Shown in pieces: positions 35,181-44,342 of a stretch of DNA of 64,000 nt; positions within the stretch are counted from its first letter, which is position 1; each line of letters begins with the position of its first letter. The notes under the pieces are model-generated. The model was not told the origin of the DNA and ran no database searches. It was given only the letters and a program-made list of their open reading frames with translations. The stretch is from the NCBI RefSeq assembly GCF_020991065.1, contig NZ_CP087710.1, positions 3,906,001-3,970,000 on the forward strand. Direction: 5' to 3'. The position numbers and the translations under genes were made by a program. The DNA comes from Nocardioides okcheonensis (GTDB lineage: Bacteria; Actinomycetota; Actinomycetes; Propionibacteriales; Nocardioidaceae).

Positions 35181-35531
35181 TCAGGACCGCCGGTCGCGGC
35201 CGACGCGCCGCTCGCGGCGGTCGCGCCGGTCGTGGCGCCCGGTGATCGTCGCTGCGACGACCACGAGCACCGCGGCGGTCCCGACCTGCCACGCGTGGCG
35301 CCACCAGTCGGGTCCGCGGCTCGTGTCGTTCATGTCGCCCCCGGGGTTGTCGGAGGCGACGCCGAACACCAGGTAGTAGAGCCAGCTGCCGACGAACGCG
35401 CCGAGGATGCCGCACACGACCGTCAGCCACAGCGGGATGTTGTCGCGCGAGCCGGGCGCGACGGCCTTGCCGAGGAAGCCGATGACCAGGCCGAGCAGGA
35501 GCGTGACGACGACGGTCCAGATCAGGCCCAT
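35181..35531 (-). CDS. GlsB/YeaQ/YmgE-type small membrane protein
   Basis: 116 residues with three membrane segments: about 2-22, 32-55 and 80-98. The first two, with GLVIGFLGKAVAPG and TVVCGILGAFVGSWLYYLVFG, match the transglycosylase-associated (Transgly_assoc) family of stress-induced membrane proteins. The C-terminus is a basic, Arg-rich tail. GAGGA precedes the ATG. It lies between otherwise syntenic genes and is probably a local insertion. Function unknown, perhaps envelope stress. Confidence 0.8.
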   Translation of the reverse strand: MGLIWTVVVTLLLGLVIGFLGKAVAPGSRDNIPLWLTVVCGILGAFVGSWLYYLVFGVASDNPGGDMNDTSRGPDWWRHAWQVGTAAVLVVVAATITGRHDRRDRRERRVGRDRRS

Positions 35532-35556
35532 GGCGTGGTCCTCGCGGCGCCGGGGG

Positions 35557-35775
35557 TCAGCGGAAGCCGACCGTGCTCGCGTTGGGCGAGCCGATCTCCA
35601 GGTAGGCGACCGCGGCGGCCGGGACGACGACGGTGCGGCCCTTGGTGTCCTCGAGGCGCAGCACGCCGTTGCCGGCGATCGCCTCGGCGAGGCGCGCCTC
35701 GATGTCCTCGGGCGTGACGTCCGTGTCGAGCACGAGCTCTCGCTGCGCGCGCTGCACGCCGATCTTGACCTCCAC
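35557..35775 (-). CDS. DUF3107 small protein (TB9.4-like)
   Basis: 72 residues from GTG 35775, with AAGGAG upstream. EVKIGVQRAQRELVLDTD and VVVPAAAVAYLEIGS match the conserved actinobacterial DUF3107 family (mycobacterial Rv3208A/TB9.4). Compact alpha/beta protein without signal or membrane segment; function unknown. Sits between the TetR gene and the helicase block, as in mycobacteria. Confidence 0.88.
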   Translation of the reverse strand: MEVKIGVQRAQRELVLDTDVTPEDIEARLAEAIAGNGVLRLEDTKGRTVVVPAAAVAYLEIGSPNASTVGFR

Positions 35776-35841
35776 GGTGGTGCTCCTTGCTGGTCGGTGT
35801 CTGGGGGACTGCGGTGGGACTGCTGGGTCGATCGTGCCCGG

Positions 35842-36480
35842 TCAGTGGTCGTCGGTCATCGGGTACCCCCGGATGCCGCGCCAGGCCAGGCCCGCGACCA
35901 GGGAGGCCGCGTCGTCCTGCGTGATCTCGCCGCCGCCCGCGAGCCAGAACCGCGCCGACACCTGGGCCATTCCCACGAGGGACACCGCGAGCAGCTCGGA
36001 CGCCTCGTCGGGCAGGCCGGTGTCGGTGCGGATCACGTCGGCGATCATCGAGGCGCACTCCACGGTGACCCGGTCGACGCGGGCGCGGACCTCGGGCTCG
36101 CTGGTCAGGTCGGACTCGAAGACCAGGCGGAACGCTCCCTCCTCGGAGGCGACGTAGCTGTAGAAGACCTTCATCGTCGCCGTCACGCGGTCGCGGTTGT
36201 CGGTGGTGGACGCCAGCGCCGCGCGGCAGTTGTCGATGATCATGTCGCACGAGGAGTCGAGGAGCGCGACGTAGAGGTCGAGCTTGCCGGGGAAGTGCTG
36301 GTAGAGCACCGGCTTGGAGACCCCGGCCCGGTCCGCGATGTCGTCCATCGCCGCGGAGTGGTAGCCCTGGGCGACGAACACCTCCAGGGCCGACTCGAGC
36401 AGCTGGGCGCGACGCTCACGCCGCGGCATCCGGCCGCCGCGCGGTCGCGGGGAGCCTGTGTCGAGATGGCCTGCAGTCAC
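35842..36480 (-). CDS. TetR/AcrR family transcriptional regulator
   Basis: 212 residues from GTG 36480, supported by AGGAGT eight bases upstream. The helix-turn-helix is MDDIADRAGVSKPVLYQHF, followed by PGKLDLYVALLD, standard for TetR. The ligand domain is all-helical. It is divergent from moeZ (starts 36639) and in the same order as mycobacterial Rv3208. It may regulate itself and its neighbours; no clear palindromic operator was seen in the gap. Confidence 0.9.
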   Translation of the reverse strand: MTAGHLDTGSPRPRGGRMPRRERRAQLLESALEVFVAQGYHSAAMDDIADRAGVSKPVLYQHFPGKLDLYVALLDSSCDMIIDNCRAALASTTDNRDRVTATMKVFYSYVASEEGAFRLVFESDLTSEPEVRARVDRVTVECASMIADVIRTDTGLPDEASELLAVSLVGMAQVSARFWLAGGGEITQDDAASLVAGLAWRGIRGYPMTDDH

Positions 36481-36638
36481 GTCGTACTCCTGGGTAGTGC
36501 GGTCGTGGTGAGCCTAACCGCCCCGCAGCCCGGACCCCGGTCCGCATCGCGGGACGTGGTGCGGGGAGTCCTCGGGGCGCGAGGGAACATGGGGTGCGTC
36601 GGTGCTGTTGCACCCTCACCCGAGCCAAGGAGAAGTCC

Positions 36639-37838
36639 GTGTCGTTCCCGCCACTCGTCGAGCCGGCCGCCGAGCTCACCACCGACGAGGTCCGTCGCTA
36701 CAGCCGCCACCTGATCATCCCCGACGTGGGCATGACCGGGCAGAAGCGGCTCAAGAACGCCAGGGTGCTGGTCATCGGTGCCGGCGGGCTCGGCTCGCCC
36801 GCGCTGCTCTACCTCGCCGCCGCCGGCGTCGGGACCCTCGGCATCGCCGAGTTCGACGAGGTCGACGAGTCCAACCTCCAGCGCCAGATCATCCACGGCA
36901 TGTCCGACGTGGGCCGGTCCAAGGCGGTGTCGGCGAAGGAGTCGATCGCCGAGGTCAACCCCTACGTCGAGGTCGTCGTCCACGACGAGCGCCTCGACAA
37001 CGACAACGTCATGCGCGTCTTCGAGGGCTACGACCTGATCGTCGACGGGACCGACAACTTCGCGACGCGCTACATGGTCAACGACGCGGCGTACTTCCTC
37101 GGCATCCCCTACGTCTGGGGCTCGATCTACCGCTTCGACGGCCAGGCGTCGGTCTTCGCGCCGTCGCTGTCCGACGACGCGCCCTGCTACCGCTGCCTCT
37201 ACCCCGAGCCCCCGCCGCCGGGCATGGTGCCCAGCTGCGCCGAGGGCGGCGTGCTGGGCGTGCTGTGCGCCAGCATCGGCTCGATCCAGGTCAACGAGGC
37301 GATCAAGCTCCTCACCGGCATCGGCGACCCGGCCATCGGCAAGCTCGTCATCTACGACGCCCTCGAGCTCGAGTGGCGCAAGCTCAAGGTGCGCAAGGAC
37401 CCGAGCTGCGCGCTGTGCGGGGAGAACGCCACCGTCACCGGCCTGATCGACTACGACGCGTTCTGCGGCGCCGTGTCGGACGAGGCCGCGGAGGCGGCGG
37501 CCGGCTCCACCATCTCGGTCACCCAGCTCGAGCAGATGCTCAAGGAGCGCGACAACGGCGAGCGCGACTTCACGCTCATCGACGTCCGCGAGCCCAACGA
37601 GTACGAGATCAACAAGATCCCGGGCTCGGTGCTGATCCCCAAGGGCGAGTTCCTCAACGGCAACGCGCTCGGCGACCTGCCCGCCGACAAGCCGATCGTG
37701 CTGCACTGCAAGTCGGGCGTCCGCTCGGCCGAGGTGCTCGCGGTGCTCAAGGGCGCCGGCTTCGGTGACGCCGTCCACGTGGGTGGCGGCGTGGTGGCCT
37801 GGGTCAGCCAGATCGACCCGAGCCAGCCGGCCTACTGA
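36639..37838 (+). CDS. moeZ: MoeZ: adenylyltransferase/sulfurtransferase (ThiF + rhodanese)
   Basis: 399 residues from GTG 36639 with AAGGAG at 36627-36632. The ThiF/MoeB domain shows RYSRHLIIPDVGMTGQKRL, VIGAGGLGSPALLYLAAAG (ATP), SNLQRQIIH, DNFATRY, and zinc pairs CYRC and CALC. The C-terminal rhodanese domain has LIDVREPNEYEI and active-site HCKSGVRS, with cysteine intact. It adenylates the C-terminal glycine of ubiquitin-like sulfur carriers (MoaD/ThiS/CysO) and then thiocarboxylates them, for molybdopterin, thiamine or cysteine synthesis. Relevant here because the downstream hydroxylase needs molybdenum cofactor. Confidence 0.95.
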   Translation: MSFPPLVEPAAELTTDEVRRYSRHLIIPDVGMTGQKRLKNARVLVIGAGGLGSPALLYLAAAGVGTLGIAEFDEVDESNLQRQIIHGMSDVGRSKAVSAKESIAEVNPYVEVVVHDERLDNDNVMRVFEGYDLIVDGTDNFATRYMVNDAAYFLGIPYVWGSIYRFDGQASVFAPSLSDDAPCYRCLYPEPPPPGMVPSCAEGGVLGVLCASIGSIQVNEAIKLLTGIGDPAIGKLVIYDALELEWRKLKVRKDPSCALCGENATVTGLIDYDAFCGAVSDEAAEAAAGSTISVTQLEQMLKERDNGERDFTLIDVREPNEYEINKIPGSVLIPKGEFLNGNALGDLPADKPIVLHCKSGVRSAEVLAVLKGAGFGDAVHVGGGVVAWVSQIDPSQPAY

Positions 37839-37895
37839 CGCAGCCGCAGCCCGTACCCCTCGCACGGCGCGGACCCTTCGCCTAGGGTTCGCGCC

Positions 37896-38696
37896 ATGCG
37901 TGCGTCAGGGGAGCTCACGTCGGGCATGCGCGCCGCGCTCGCGGTGCTGGCCGCGAGCACCTTCGTGGTGCTGGTCGCGTGGGGGACCCTGGCGGGTCCG
38001 GACCGGGTCTTCACCGGCGACGGGCCGCAGCCGGCCACGCTGACGACCGCGACCGAGTCCTGCATCCCGCTCCCCGTGCGCACCGCCGCCGACGGCACCG
38101 TGACCGTGGAGGTCCCGCCGGACGCCGCCGACCGCACCTACTGCGACCCGCCCGACGCCTCCGACCAGGACGCCCGGCGGATGGTCGAGCAGGCCGACGC
38201 GCCGCTGTGGCTGAAGATCCTCGTCTGGACGCTCGAGGCGCTGGTCCTGCTGGCCGTGCTCGCCTTCATCGGCTTCCTGCTGCTGCAGCTGCGCGAGGCC
38301 TGGCGGCGCCGGGCGCCGGCCGAGGACGAGCCCGACGACGTCGCCTTCGAGACCCTCTCGGCGCCCGCCCGGCTGGTCGCGGCGATCACCGAGGACGCCG
38401 CCGGCCAGGACCACCTGCTGCGCGACGGCGACGCCCGCAACGCGATCGTCGCGGCGTGGTCGCGCTTCGAGGTGCAGGGCGCCCGCGCGGGCTCGCCCCG
38501 CCGGTCCTGGGAGACGTCCTCGGAGTACACGCTGCGCATCCTCGACCTCGTCGAGGCCGACGCCGGCGCGGTGCACCGCCTCGCCACCCTCTACCGCGAG
38601 GCCCGCTTCTCCGAGCACCCGATCACCGAGGAGCACCGCGACGCCGCGCTGGCCGCGCTCGCGGAGATCCGACGCAGCCTCGAGGTGCGCGCGTGA
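37896..38696 (+). CDS. DUF4129 domain membrane protein
   Basis: 266 residues. Membrane segments at about 12-29 and 104-127. The cytoplasmic C-terminal domain (RNAIVAAWSRFE, ETSSEYTLRIL, RLATLYREARFSEHPI) is DUF4129, a regular partner of MoxR/DUF58 operons. TAGGGT (37883-37888) ends seven bases before the ATG, indicating a leaderless operon promoter. The stop overlaps the next GTG. Likely part of a membrane complex controlled by the MoxR ATPase; function unknown. Confidence 0.85.
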   Translation: MRASGELTSGMRAALAVLAASTFVVLVAWGTLAGPDRVFTGDGPQPATLTTATESCIPLPVRTAADGTVTVEVPPDAADRTYCDPPDASDQDARRMVEQADAPLWLKILVWTLEALVLLAVLAFIGFLLLQLREAWRRRAPAEDEPDDVAFETLSAPARLVAAITEDAAGQDHLLRDGDARNAIVAAWSRFEVQGARAGSPRRSWETSSEYTLRILDLVEADAGAVHRLATLYREARFSEHPITEEHRDAALAALAEIRRSLEVRA

Positions 38697-39128
38697 GGGC
38701 CCGGCCCGCCCGCATCTCGCCGCAGTGGCGCGGGCGGCTGCTGGGGGGCGTCGCGCTCGCCGCGGTGGGCTTCGGCGCCGCCGCCCTGTTCGACTTCGGT
38801 CCGCGGCCGGTGCCGTACGCCCTGTGGTCCCTGATCGCGCTGGCCACGGCCTGGCTGGTCCTCGACTCGGCCAACGTGCCGCTGACGTCCTGGCGCAGCG
38901 GCCTGCCGCCGCCGTCCGACCGGGTCGACCAGGCGAGCAGCGACCTGCGGATCCTCACCGGCCACCGGCAGGCCAGCCAGCCCTCCGAGGCGCTGCGCGA
39001 GCGCCTCGTCGCGCTCGCCCGTGCCCGCGACCCCGACCTGGCCGAGGCGCTCCGCCTCGAGCTCGATCCCGTCCGCCGGCTCTCGCCGGCCGACGTCGAC
39101 CGCATCCTGACCCGAATCGAGGAGATCC

Positions 39129-39136
<8 letters not shown>
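38693..39136 (+). CDS. small membrane protein of MoxR operon
   Basis: 147 residues from GTG 38693, overlapping the DUF4129 stop. Two adjacent hydrophobic segments at about 15-33 and 41-57, then a cytoplasmic helical domain with DRVDQASSDLRILTGHRQAS and a charged end. It overlaps the moxR start by eight bases. No named family recognised. Position and coupling indicate a component of the MoxR/DUF58 system. Confidence 0.7.
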
Positions 39137-40099
<963 letters not shown>

Positions 40100-40103
<4 letters not shown>

Positions 40104-41374
40104 GCTCGTGGCGGCCCACCGCGGGGCTGGTCCGGGCGTGCCTGCTGGCGCTCGGCGGCACCGCGGGAGGGCTGCTGCTCGGCCAGGGCGTGCTCGTCGT
40201 CCTCGGCGCCCCGTTCGTGCTGCTCGCCGCGATGGGGCTGCTGCACCGTCCGCGGCACGACCCGGTGGTGCGGACCGCCGTCGACCACGGCCGCCTCCAC
40301 GAGGGCCAGGGCACCGCGGTGCGGATGGACGTCGACGACCTCACCGGCGTCGAGCACGCCGTCCGGGTGGCGGCCCGGTCCGCGCACGTCGCCACCCGCC
40401 CGCGCCACGGCACGGTCGGGACGCTCGTGGCCGACGGGCTGCCCGTCCTCGAGGTCAGCCCGCGCCGCTGGGGGAGGCGGGCGCTCGGCGCCGAGCGGGT
40501 CGCGCTCACCAGCGCGTGGGCGGGCTGGCGCTGGGGGCCGGCGGACATGTCCGAGCACTCCGTGGTCGTGCTGCCCCAGGCGACGCCGTACGACAGCCGG
40601 GCCGAGGTGCCGCAGCCCGACGGCCTGGTCGGTCGGCACCGGTCGCGGCAGATCGGCAGCGGCACCGACTTCGAGGGGATCCGGCGGTTCACGACCGGCG
40701 ACCGGCTCAAGCGGATCACCTGGCCGGTGTCGCTGCGCACCGGCGAGCTGCACGTCGTCACCACGCGCGCGGAGCAGGACGCCGGGGTCTGGCTGGTGGT
40801 CGACGCGCTGCGCGACATCGGCGTCTCCGGCGGCATCGACGGCGCCGCGAGCACCCTCGACCTGACGGTGCGCGCCGCCAGCGCGCTCGCCGAGCACCAC
40901 GTCCGCACCGGCGACCGGGTGGGCCTGCTGGTGCTCACCTCCGACCCCGTCCGGATCGGCCTCGGGTCGGGGCCGCGGCACCTGCAGCGGGTGCAGGGCA
41001 CGCTCGCCCGGGTCCGGGCCGACGCGCGCAGCGAGGCGCCCGAGCGCCTCGACCTCGGCGCGGGCGCGGGCAGCGTGGTCCACGTGCTGTCGCCGATGCT
41101 CTTCACCCCGCTGGTCACCGCCACCGCCGGCCTGCTGCGCAGCGGGACGGCCGTCGTCGTGATCGACACGCTGGGCGAGCGCGAGCAGGAGGGCGACCCG
41201 CTGGCGCTGGCGAGCCTGGCCGAGCGGATGCAGCGGATCGAGCGCGACGACCGGCTGCGCCAGCTCGCGCTGCTGGGCTGCCCGGTGGTGCCGTGGCGCG
41301 GGCCCGGCACCCTCGACACCGTGCTGCGCCAGCTCGCGCGCCGCTCCCGGGTGCCGAAGGTGAGGGCGCGATGA
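40100..41374 (+). CDS. DUF58 domain protein
   Basis: 424 residues from GTG 40100. Two N-terminal membrane segments (about 10-45) lead into a DUF58 domain: GSGTDFEGIRRFTTGDRLKRITWPV is the family signature, followed by a VWA-like region (VWLVVDALRDIG). Usual MoxR partner. Overlaps moxR and the next gene (GTGA, ATGA). Confidence 0.9.
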
Positions 41375-41877
41375 GGCTCGTCGCACCCGGCACCACCCGC
41401 ACCGTGCTGGCGCTGCGCACGCTGCTGGTGCTGCTGCCGTGCGGGGCGCTCGCGCTGGCGCTGCCCGTGGTCCCGCACTGGTTCGTGCTGCTCGGGGTGG
41501 TGGCGTGCTCGCTGCTGTGGGCGCGCACCCCCGACCACCTCGCCGGTGTCGTCGCGCTCGGCCTGGTGGCCGGCTGGTGGAGCGCCCACGGCGTCCTGGA
41601 CTGGCGGGTGCTCGTGGTCGGCGTGCTCCTGGTGCTGGCCCACGTCGACGCGGTGGTGCTCTCCCACGGCCCCGGCACGCTCCCGGTCGACCCGGGGCTG
41701 GCGCGCCTGTGGCTGCGACGCGCGCTGCTGACCCTGGTGCCGATGCCCGTGGCCTACGGCGCGCTCCGCAGCCTCGACACCGTCGTGGCGCCGTCCTGGG
41801 TGTGGCTGGCGGCCGGGCTCGCGGCCGTCGTGGCGCTGCTCGCCACCGCGCGGCTGACGCAGGCGGAGCCGGAGTGA
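41371..41877 (+). CDS. membrane protein of MoxR operon, unknown
   Basis: 168 residues, almost wholly hydrophobic, with five or six membrane segments (for example LLVLLPCGALALALPVV and WVWLAAGLAAVVALLAT). No recognised family. ATG overlaps the DUF58 stop and its own stop overlaps the next GTG, so it belongs to the same coupled operon. Confidence 0.75.
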   Translation: MRLVAPGTTRTVLALRTLLVLLPCGALALALPVVPHWFVLLGVVACSLLWARTPDHLAGVVALGLVAGWWSAHGVLDWRVLVVGVLLVLAHVDAVVLSHGPGTLPVDPGLARLWLRRALLTLVPMPVAYGALRSLDTVVAPSWVWLAAGLAAVVALLATARLTQAEPE

Positions 41878-42215
41878 CGACCCCGGAGGAGCGCGAGCTC
41901 TACGCCGAGCTGGTGCTGCAGTGCGCCGAGTCGGTGCCGCGCGGCCGGGTCACCACCTACGGCGCGATCGCCGACGTGGTCGGCCACCGCCTCGGCCGCG
42001 GCGGACCCCGGCTGGTCGGGAACGTGATGGCCACCCACGGTGCGGCGGTGGCGTGGTGGCGGGTGGTGCGCTCCGACGGCTCGCTCCCGCCCTCGCACGA
42101 CGAGGAGGCGCGGCAGGCGTACCTCGAGGAGGGCACGCCGCTGCGTCCGGGCGGTGCGGTCGACCTCCGGGCGGCGTTCGTCGCCCCGACGCTCCGGGGC
42201 GCGGACGCTCCCTGA
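41874..42215 (+). CDS. alkyltransferase-like protein (ATL)
   Basis: 113 residues from GTG 41874, length of the isolated DNA-binding domain of O6-alkylguanine transferases. VPRGRVTTYGAIADVVG and RLVGNVMATHG are the helix-turn-helix and arginine-finger region. Where the active enzymes have PCHRV, this protein reads AWWRVVRSDGSLP, so the alkyl-accepting cysteine is a tryptophan, as in ATL proteins that flag alkylated bases for nucleotide excision repair. Its place at the end of a MoxR/DUF58 operon is unexpected. Confidence 0.85.
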   Translation: MTTPEERELYAELVLQCAESVPRGRVTTYGAIADVVGHRLGRGGPRLVGNVMATHGAAVAWWRVVRSDGSLPPSHDEEARQAYLEEGTPLRPGGAVDLRAAFVAPTLRGADAP

Positions 42216-42247
42216 CCCGCACCGACCCGGGGTGGCAGGATCGGGCC

Positions 42248-42916
42248 ATGCTCTACACGGTCGCGCACGGCGTCATCCCTCCGCTGGCCCGAGCCGTGTG
42301 GCGCCCGACGGTCGAGGGGCTGCACCACGTCCCGACCACCGGCCCGGTCATCGTGGCGAGCAACCACCTCTCGTTCTTCGACAGCGTGGTGATCCCGGTC
42401 GTCGTGCCGCGCAAGGTGGTGTTCCTCGCCAAGTCCGACTACTTCACCGGCACCGGCGTCAAGGGCGCGCTGCAGCGCGCCTGGTTCGAGGGCCTGGGCA
42501 TGCTCCCCGTCGACCGCGACGACACCAGGGCTGCCATTGCCAGCCTCGACACCGCGCTCGAGGTGCTGCGCCGCGGGGAGGCGTTCGGCATCTACCCCGA
42601 GGGCACCCGCTCGCGCGACGGCCGGCTCTACCGCGGCCGTACCGGCGTCGCGCACCTCGCGCTGACGGCCGGCTGCCCAGTCGTGCCGGTGGGCCTCGAG
42701 GGCACCGAGGACATCCAGCCCGTCGGCGAGAGCCGCCCCCGCCGCGCGAAGGTGACGGTGCGCTTCGGGGCGCCGATCACGGTCGCCGACGAGTACGACG
42801 ACGTCCCGTCCGGCCGGGCGCGCCGCGAGCTCACCGACCGCATCATGGCGGCGATCGGTGAGCTCTCGGGGCAGGAGCCGGCGGGCGTCTACAACGAGCG
42901 GCCCGCCCGCGCCTGA
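42248..42916 (+). CDS. 1-acyl-sn-glycerol-3-phosphate acyltransferase family protein
   Basis: 222 residues. NHLSFFD is the NHX4D catalytic motif, FLAKSDYF and IYPEGTRSRDG the substrate motifs, and VVPVGLEGTEDI the final block. It adds the second acyl chain to lysophosphatidate or a related acceptor at the membrane; an N-terminal amphipathic stretch but no clear membrane helix is seen. CAGGAT six bases upstream suggests a leaderless mRNA starting at the ATG. Single-gene unit followed by a shared hairpin. Confidence 0.9.
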   Translation: MLYTVAHGVIPPLARAVWRPTVEGLHHVPTTGPVIVASNHLSFFDSVVIPVVVPRKVVFLAKSDYFTGTGVKGALQRAWFEGLGMLPVDRDDTRAAIASLDTALEVLRRGEAFGIYPEGTRSRDGRLYRGRTGVAHLALTAGCPVVPVGLEGTEDIQPVGESRPRRAKVTVRFGAPITVADEYDDVPSGRARRELTDRIMAAIGELSGQEPAGVYNERPARA

Positions 42917-42928
42917 CGGGTCAGGCGC
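42909..42928. terminator. symmetric hairpin over two convergent stops
   Basis: GCGCCTGA and TCAGGCGC form a perfect eight-base-pair stem with a CGGG loop, spanning the stop codons of the acyltransferase (ends 42916) and the minus-strand DUF1116 gene (ends 42921). It is likely a bidirectional terminator. Confidence 0.55.
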
Positions 42929-44342
42929 GCGCCGCCCGTGCGGCGTCGGCGAGCGCGGCGAGGGCCTGCGGGAAGATCTCGGCCGGCGGCGTGACCAGCC
43001 CGGCACCGACCTGGCCCACCCCGGCGACCGCGCCGGCCATGCCGGTGTTGATCTGCGGCAGGATCCCCGTACGGCACACCTTGGTCACGTCGATGCCGGT
43101 GGGCGTGCCCTGGAACTCCAGGACCGGCACCGACCAGCGCGGGTTCTCCGCGAGGGTGATCTCGTGCATCCGGCGGGTGGTGGCCAGTGCGTCGGGGACG
43201 GTGCCGCCGACGAGGCGCACGATGGCGGGGGCGGTGGCCATCGCGAAGCCGCCGATGCCGGCGGTCTCGGTGATCGCGGAGTCGCCGATGTCGGGGTTGG
43301 CGTCGTCCGGGCCGTAGTCGCCGAGGAACAGGCCCTCGGCGACCTGCGCCGGGCCGGTGAACCACTGGTCGCCGGTGCCGGAGACCTGGATGCCGAACTC
43401 GGTGCCGTTGCGCGCCATCGCCACGACCATGGTCGAGCCGGGGACGTCGCGGCCCGCGTCGAGGGCGAGCTTGCAGGCCGGCATCGCGAGGTTGAGGAAG
43501 AAGTGGTCGTTGCCGCCGACGAAGCGCAGCGCGTCCGCGACGTCCTTGGCGTCGAAGCCGGACGTGACCATCGCGGGGGAGAGGTCGCGCACCAGCATCA
43601 GGGTGCCGGCGCGGTTGCGGTTGTGCGCCTCGTCGCCCATCTGCAGCATCTGGGTGAGGATGCCGGTGATGTCGGAGGCCTCCGCGGTCCCGCGGACGGC
43701 CGCCTGCAGCAGCGGGCCGAGGACGTCGCCCATCCAGCGCAGCCGGGTCAGCACCTCGTCGTTGTAGGCGCCGTAGCGCAGCACCTTGCCGAGGCCCTCG
43801 TTGAGCGAGCAGTACGTCCGGCGGCCGGTGGCGCGGTCCTCGAGGACCCACATCCACATCGACGGCGTGACCACGCCCGCCATCGGGCCGACGGCGCTGC
43901 GGTGGTGGCACGGCTCGAGGCTGACGCTGCTGCCCGACTCGAACAGCGCGACGGCGTCCTCGGGGTCGTCGACGAGGCCCTCGAGGGCGGCGCCGCCCAT
44001 CAGCGCGCCGCGCAGCGGGCCGGAGGCCTGCTCCCACGCGATCGGCGGGCCGGCGTGCAGGAACTGGCCCCGCTCGAGGCCGAGGACCTCCGAGGCGGGG
44101 GCGACGTCGACGAGGTGGGCGGTCACGCCCAGCATCGCCTCGACGGCACGGCGGTTGGCCTCCGGGCGGCGCGGGTCGGTCGCGACGGCGGCGAGGTCGG
44201 CCTCGGTGCCCGGCATCGGCGGGCGCCAGTCGACGCGCTCGACGTCGACGGCCTGGCCGGCGACGGCGTCGGCGAACATGTCGGCGCCGCAGGCGACGAC
44301 CTCGGGGCTCGTGGCGCCGAGGGTGACGACGGTGGGGGTCAT
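42921..44342 (-). CDS. DUF1116 protein, YlbE/AllG-like carbamoyltransferase subunit
   Basis: 473 residues. Family features include VDWRPPMPG near residue 40, RTYCSLNEGLGKVLRYGA, GTLMLVRDLSP, GGNDHFFLNLAMPACKLA, MARNGTEFGIQVSGTGDQWF and VPVLEFQGTPTGIDV. This is the DUF1116 family (E. coli YlbE), which with FdrA and YlbF makes the oxamate carbamoyltransferase that phosphorolyses oxalurate in allantoin degradation. The ATG overlaps the FdrA stop (ATGA). It is the last gene of the three-gene arm. The substrate here need not be oxalurate; see findings. Confidence 0.85.
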   Translation of the reverse strand: MTPTVVTLGATSPEVVACGADMFADAVAGQAVDVERVDWRPPMPGTEADLAAVATDPRRPEANRRAVEAMLGVTAHLVDVAPASEVLGLERGQFLHAGPPIAWEQASGPLRGALMGGAALEGLVDDPEDAVALFESGSSVSLEPCHHRSAVGPMAGVVTPSMWMWVLEDRATGRRTYCSLNEGLGKVLRYGAYNDEVLTRLRWMGDVLGPLLQAAVRGTAEASDITGILTQMLQMGDEAHNRNRAGTLMLVRDLSPAMVTSGFDAKDVADALRFVGGNDHFFLNLAMPACKLALDAGRDVPGSTMVVAMARNGTEFGIQVSGTGDQWFTGPAQVAEGLFLGDYGPDDANPDIGDSAITETAGIGGFAMATAPAIVRLVGGTVPDALATTRRMHEITLAENPRWSVPVLEFQGTPTGIDVTKVCRTGILPQINTGMAGAVAGVGQVGAGLVTPPAEIFPQALAALADAARAARA

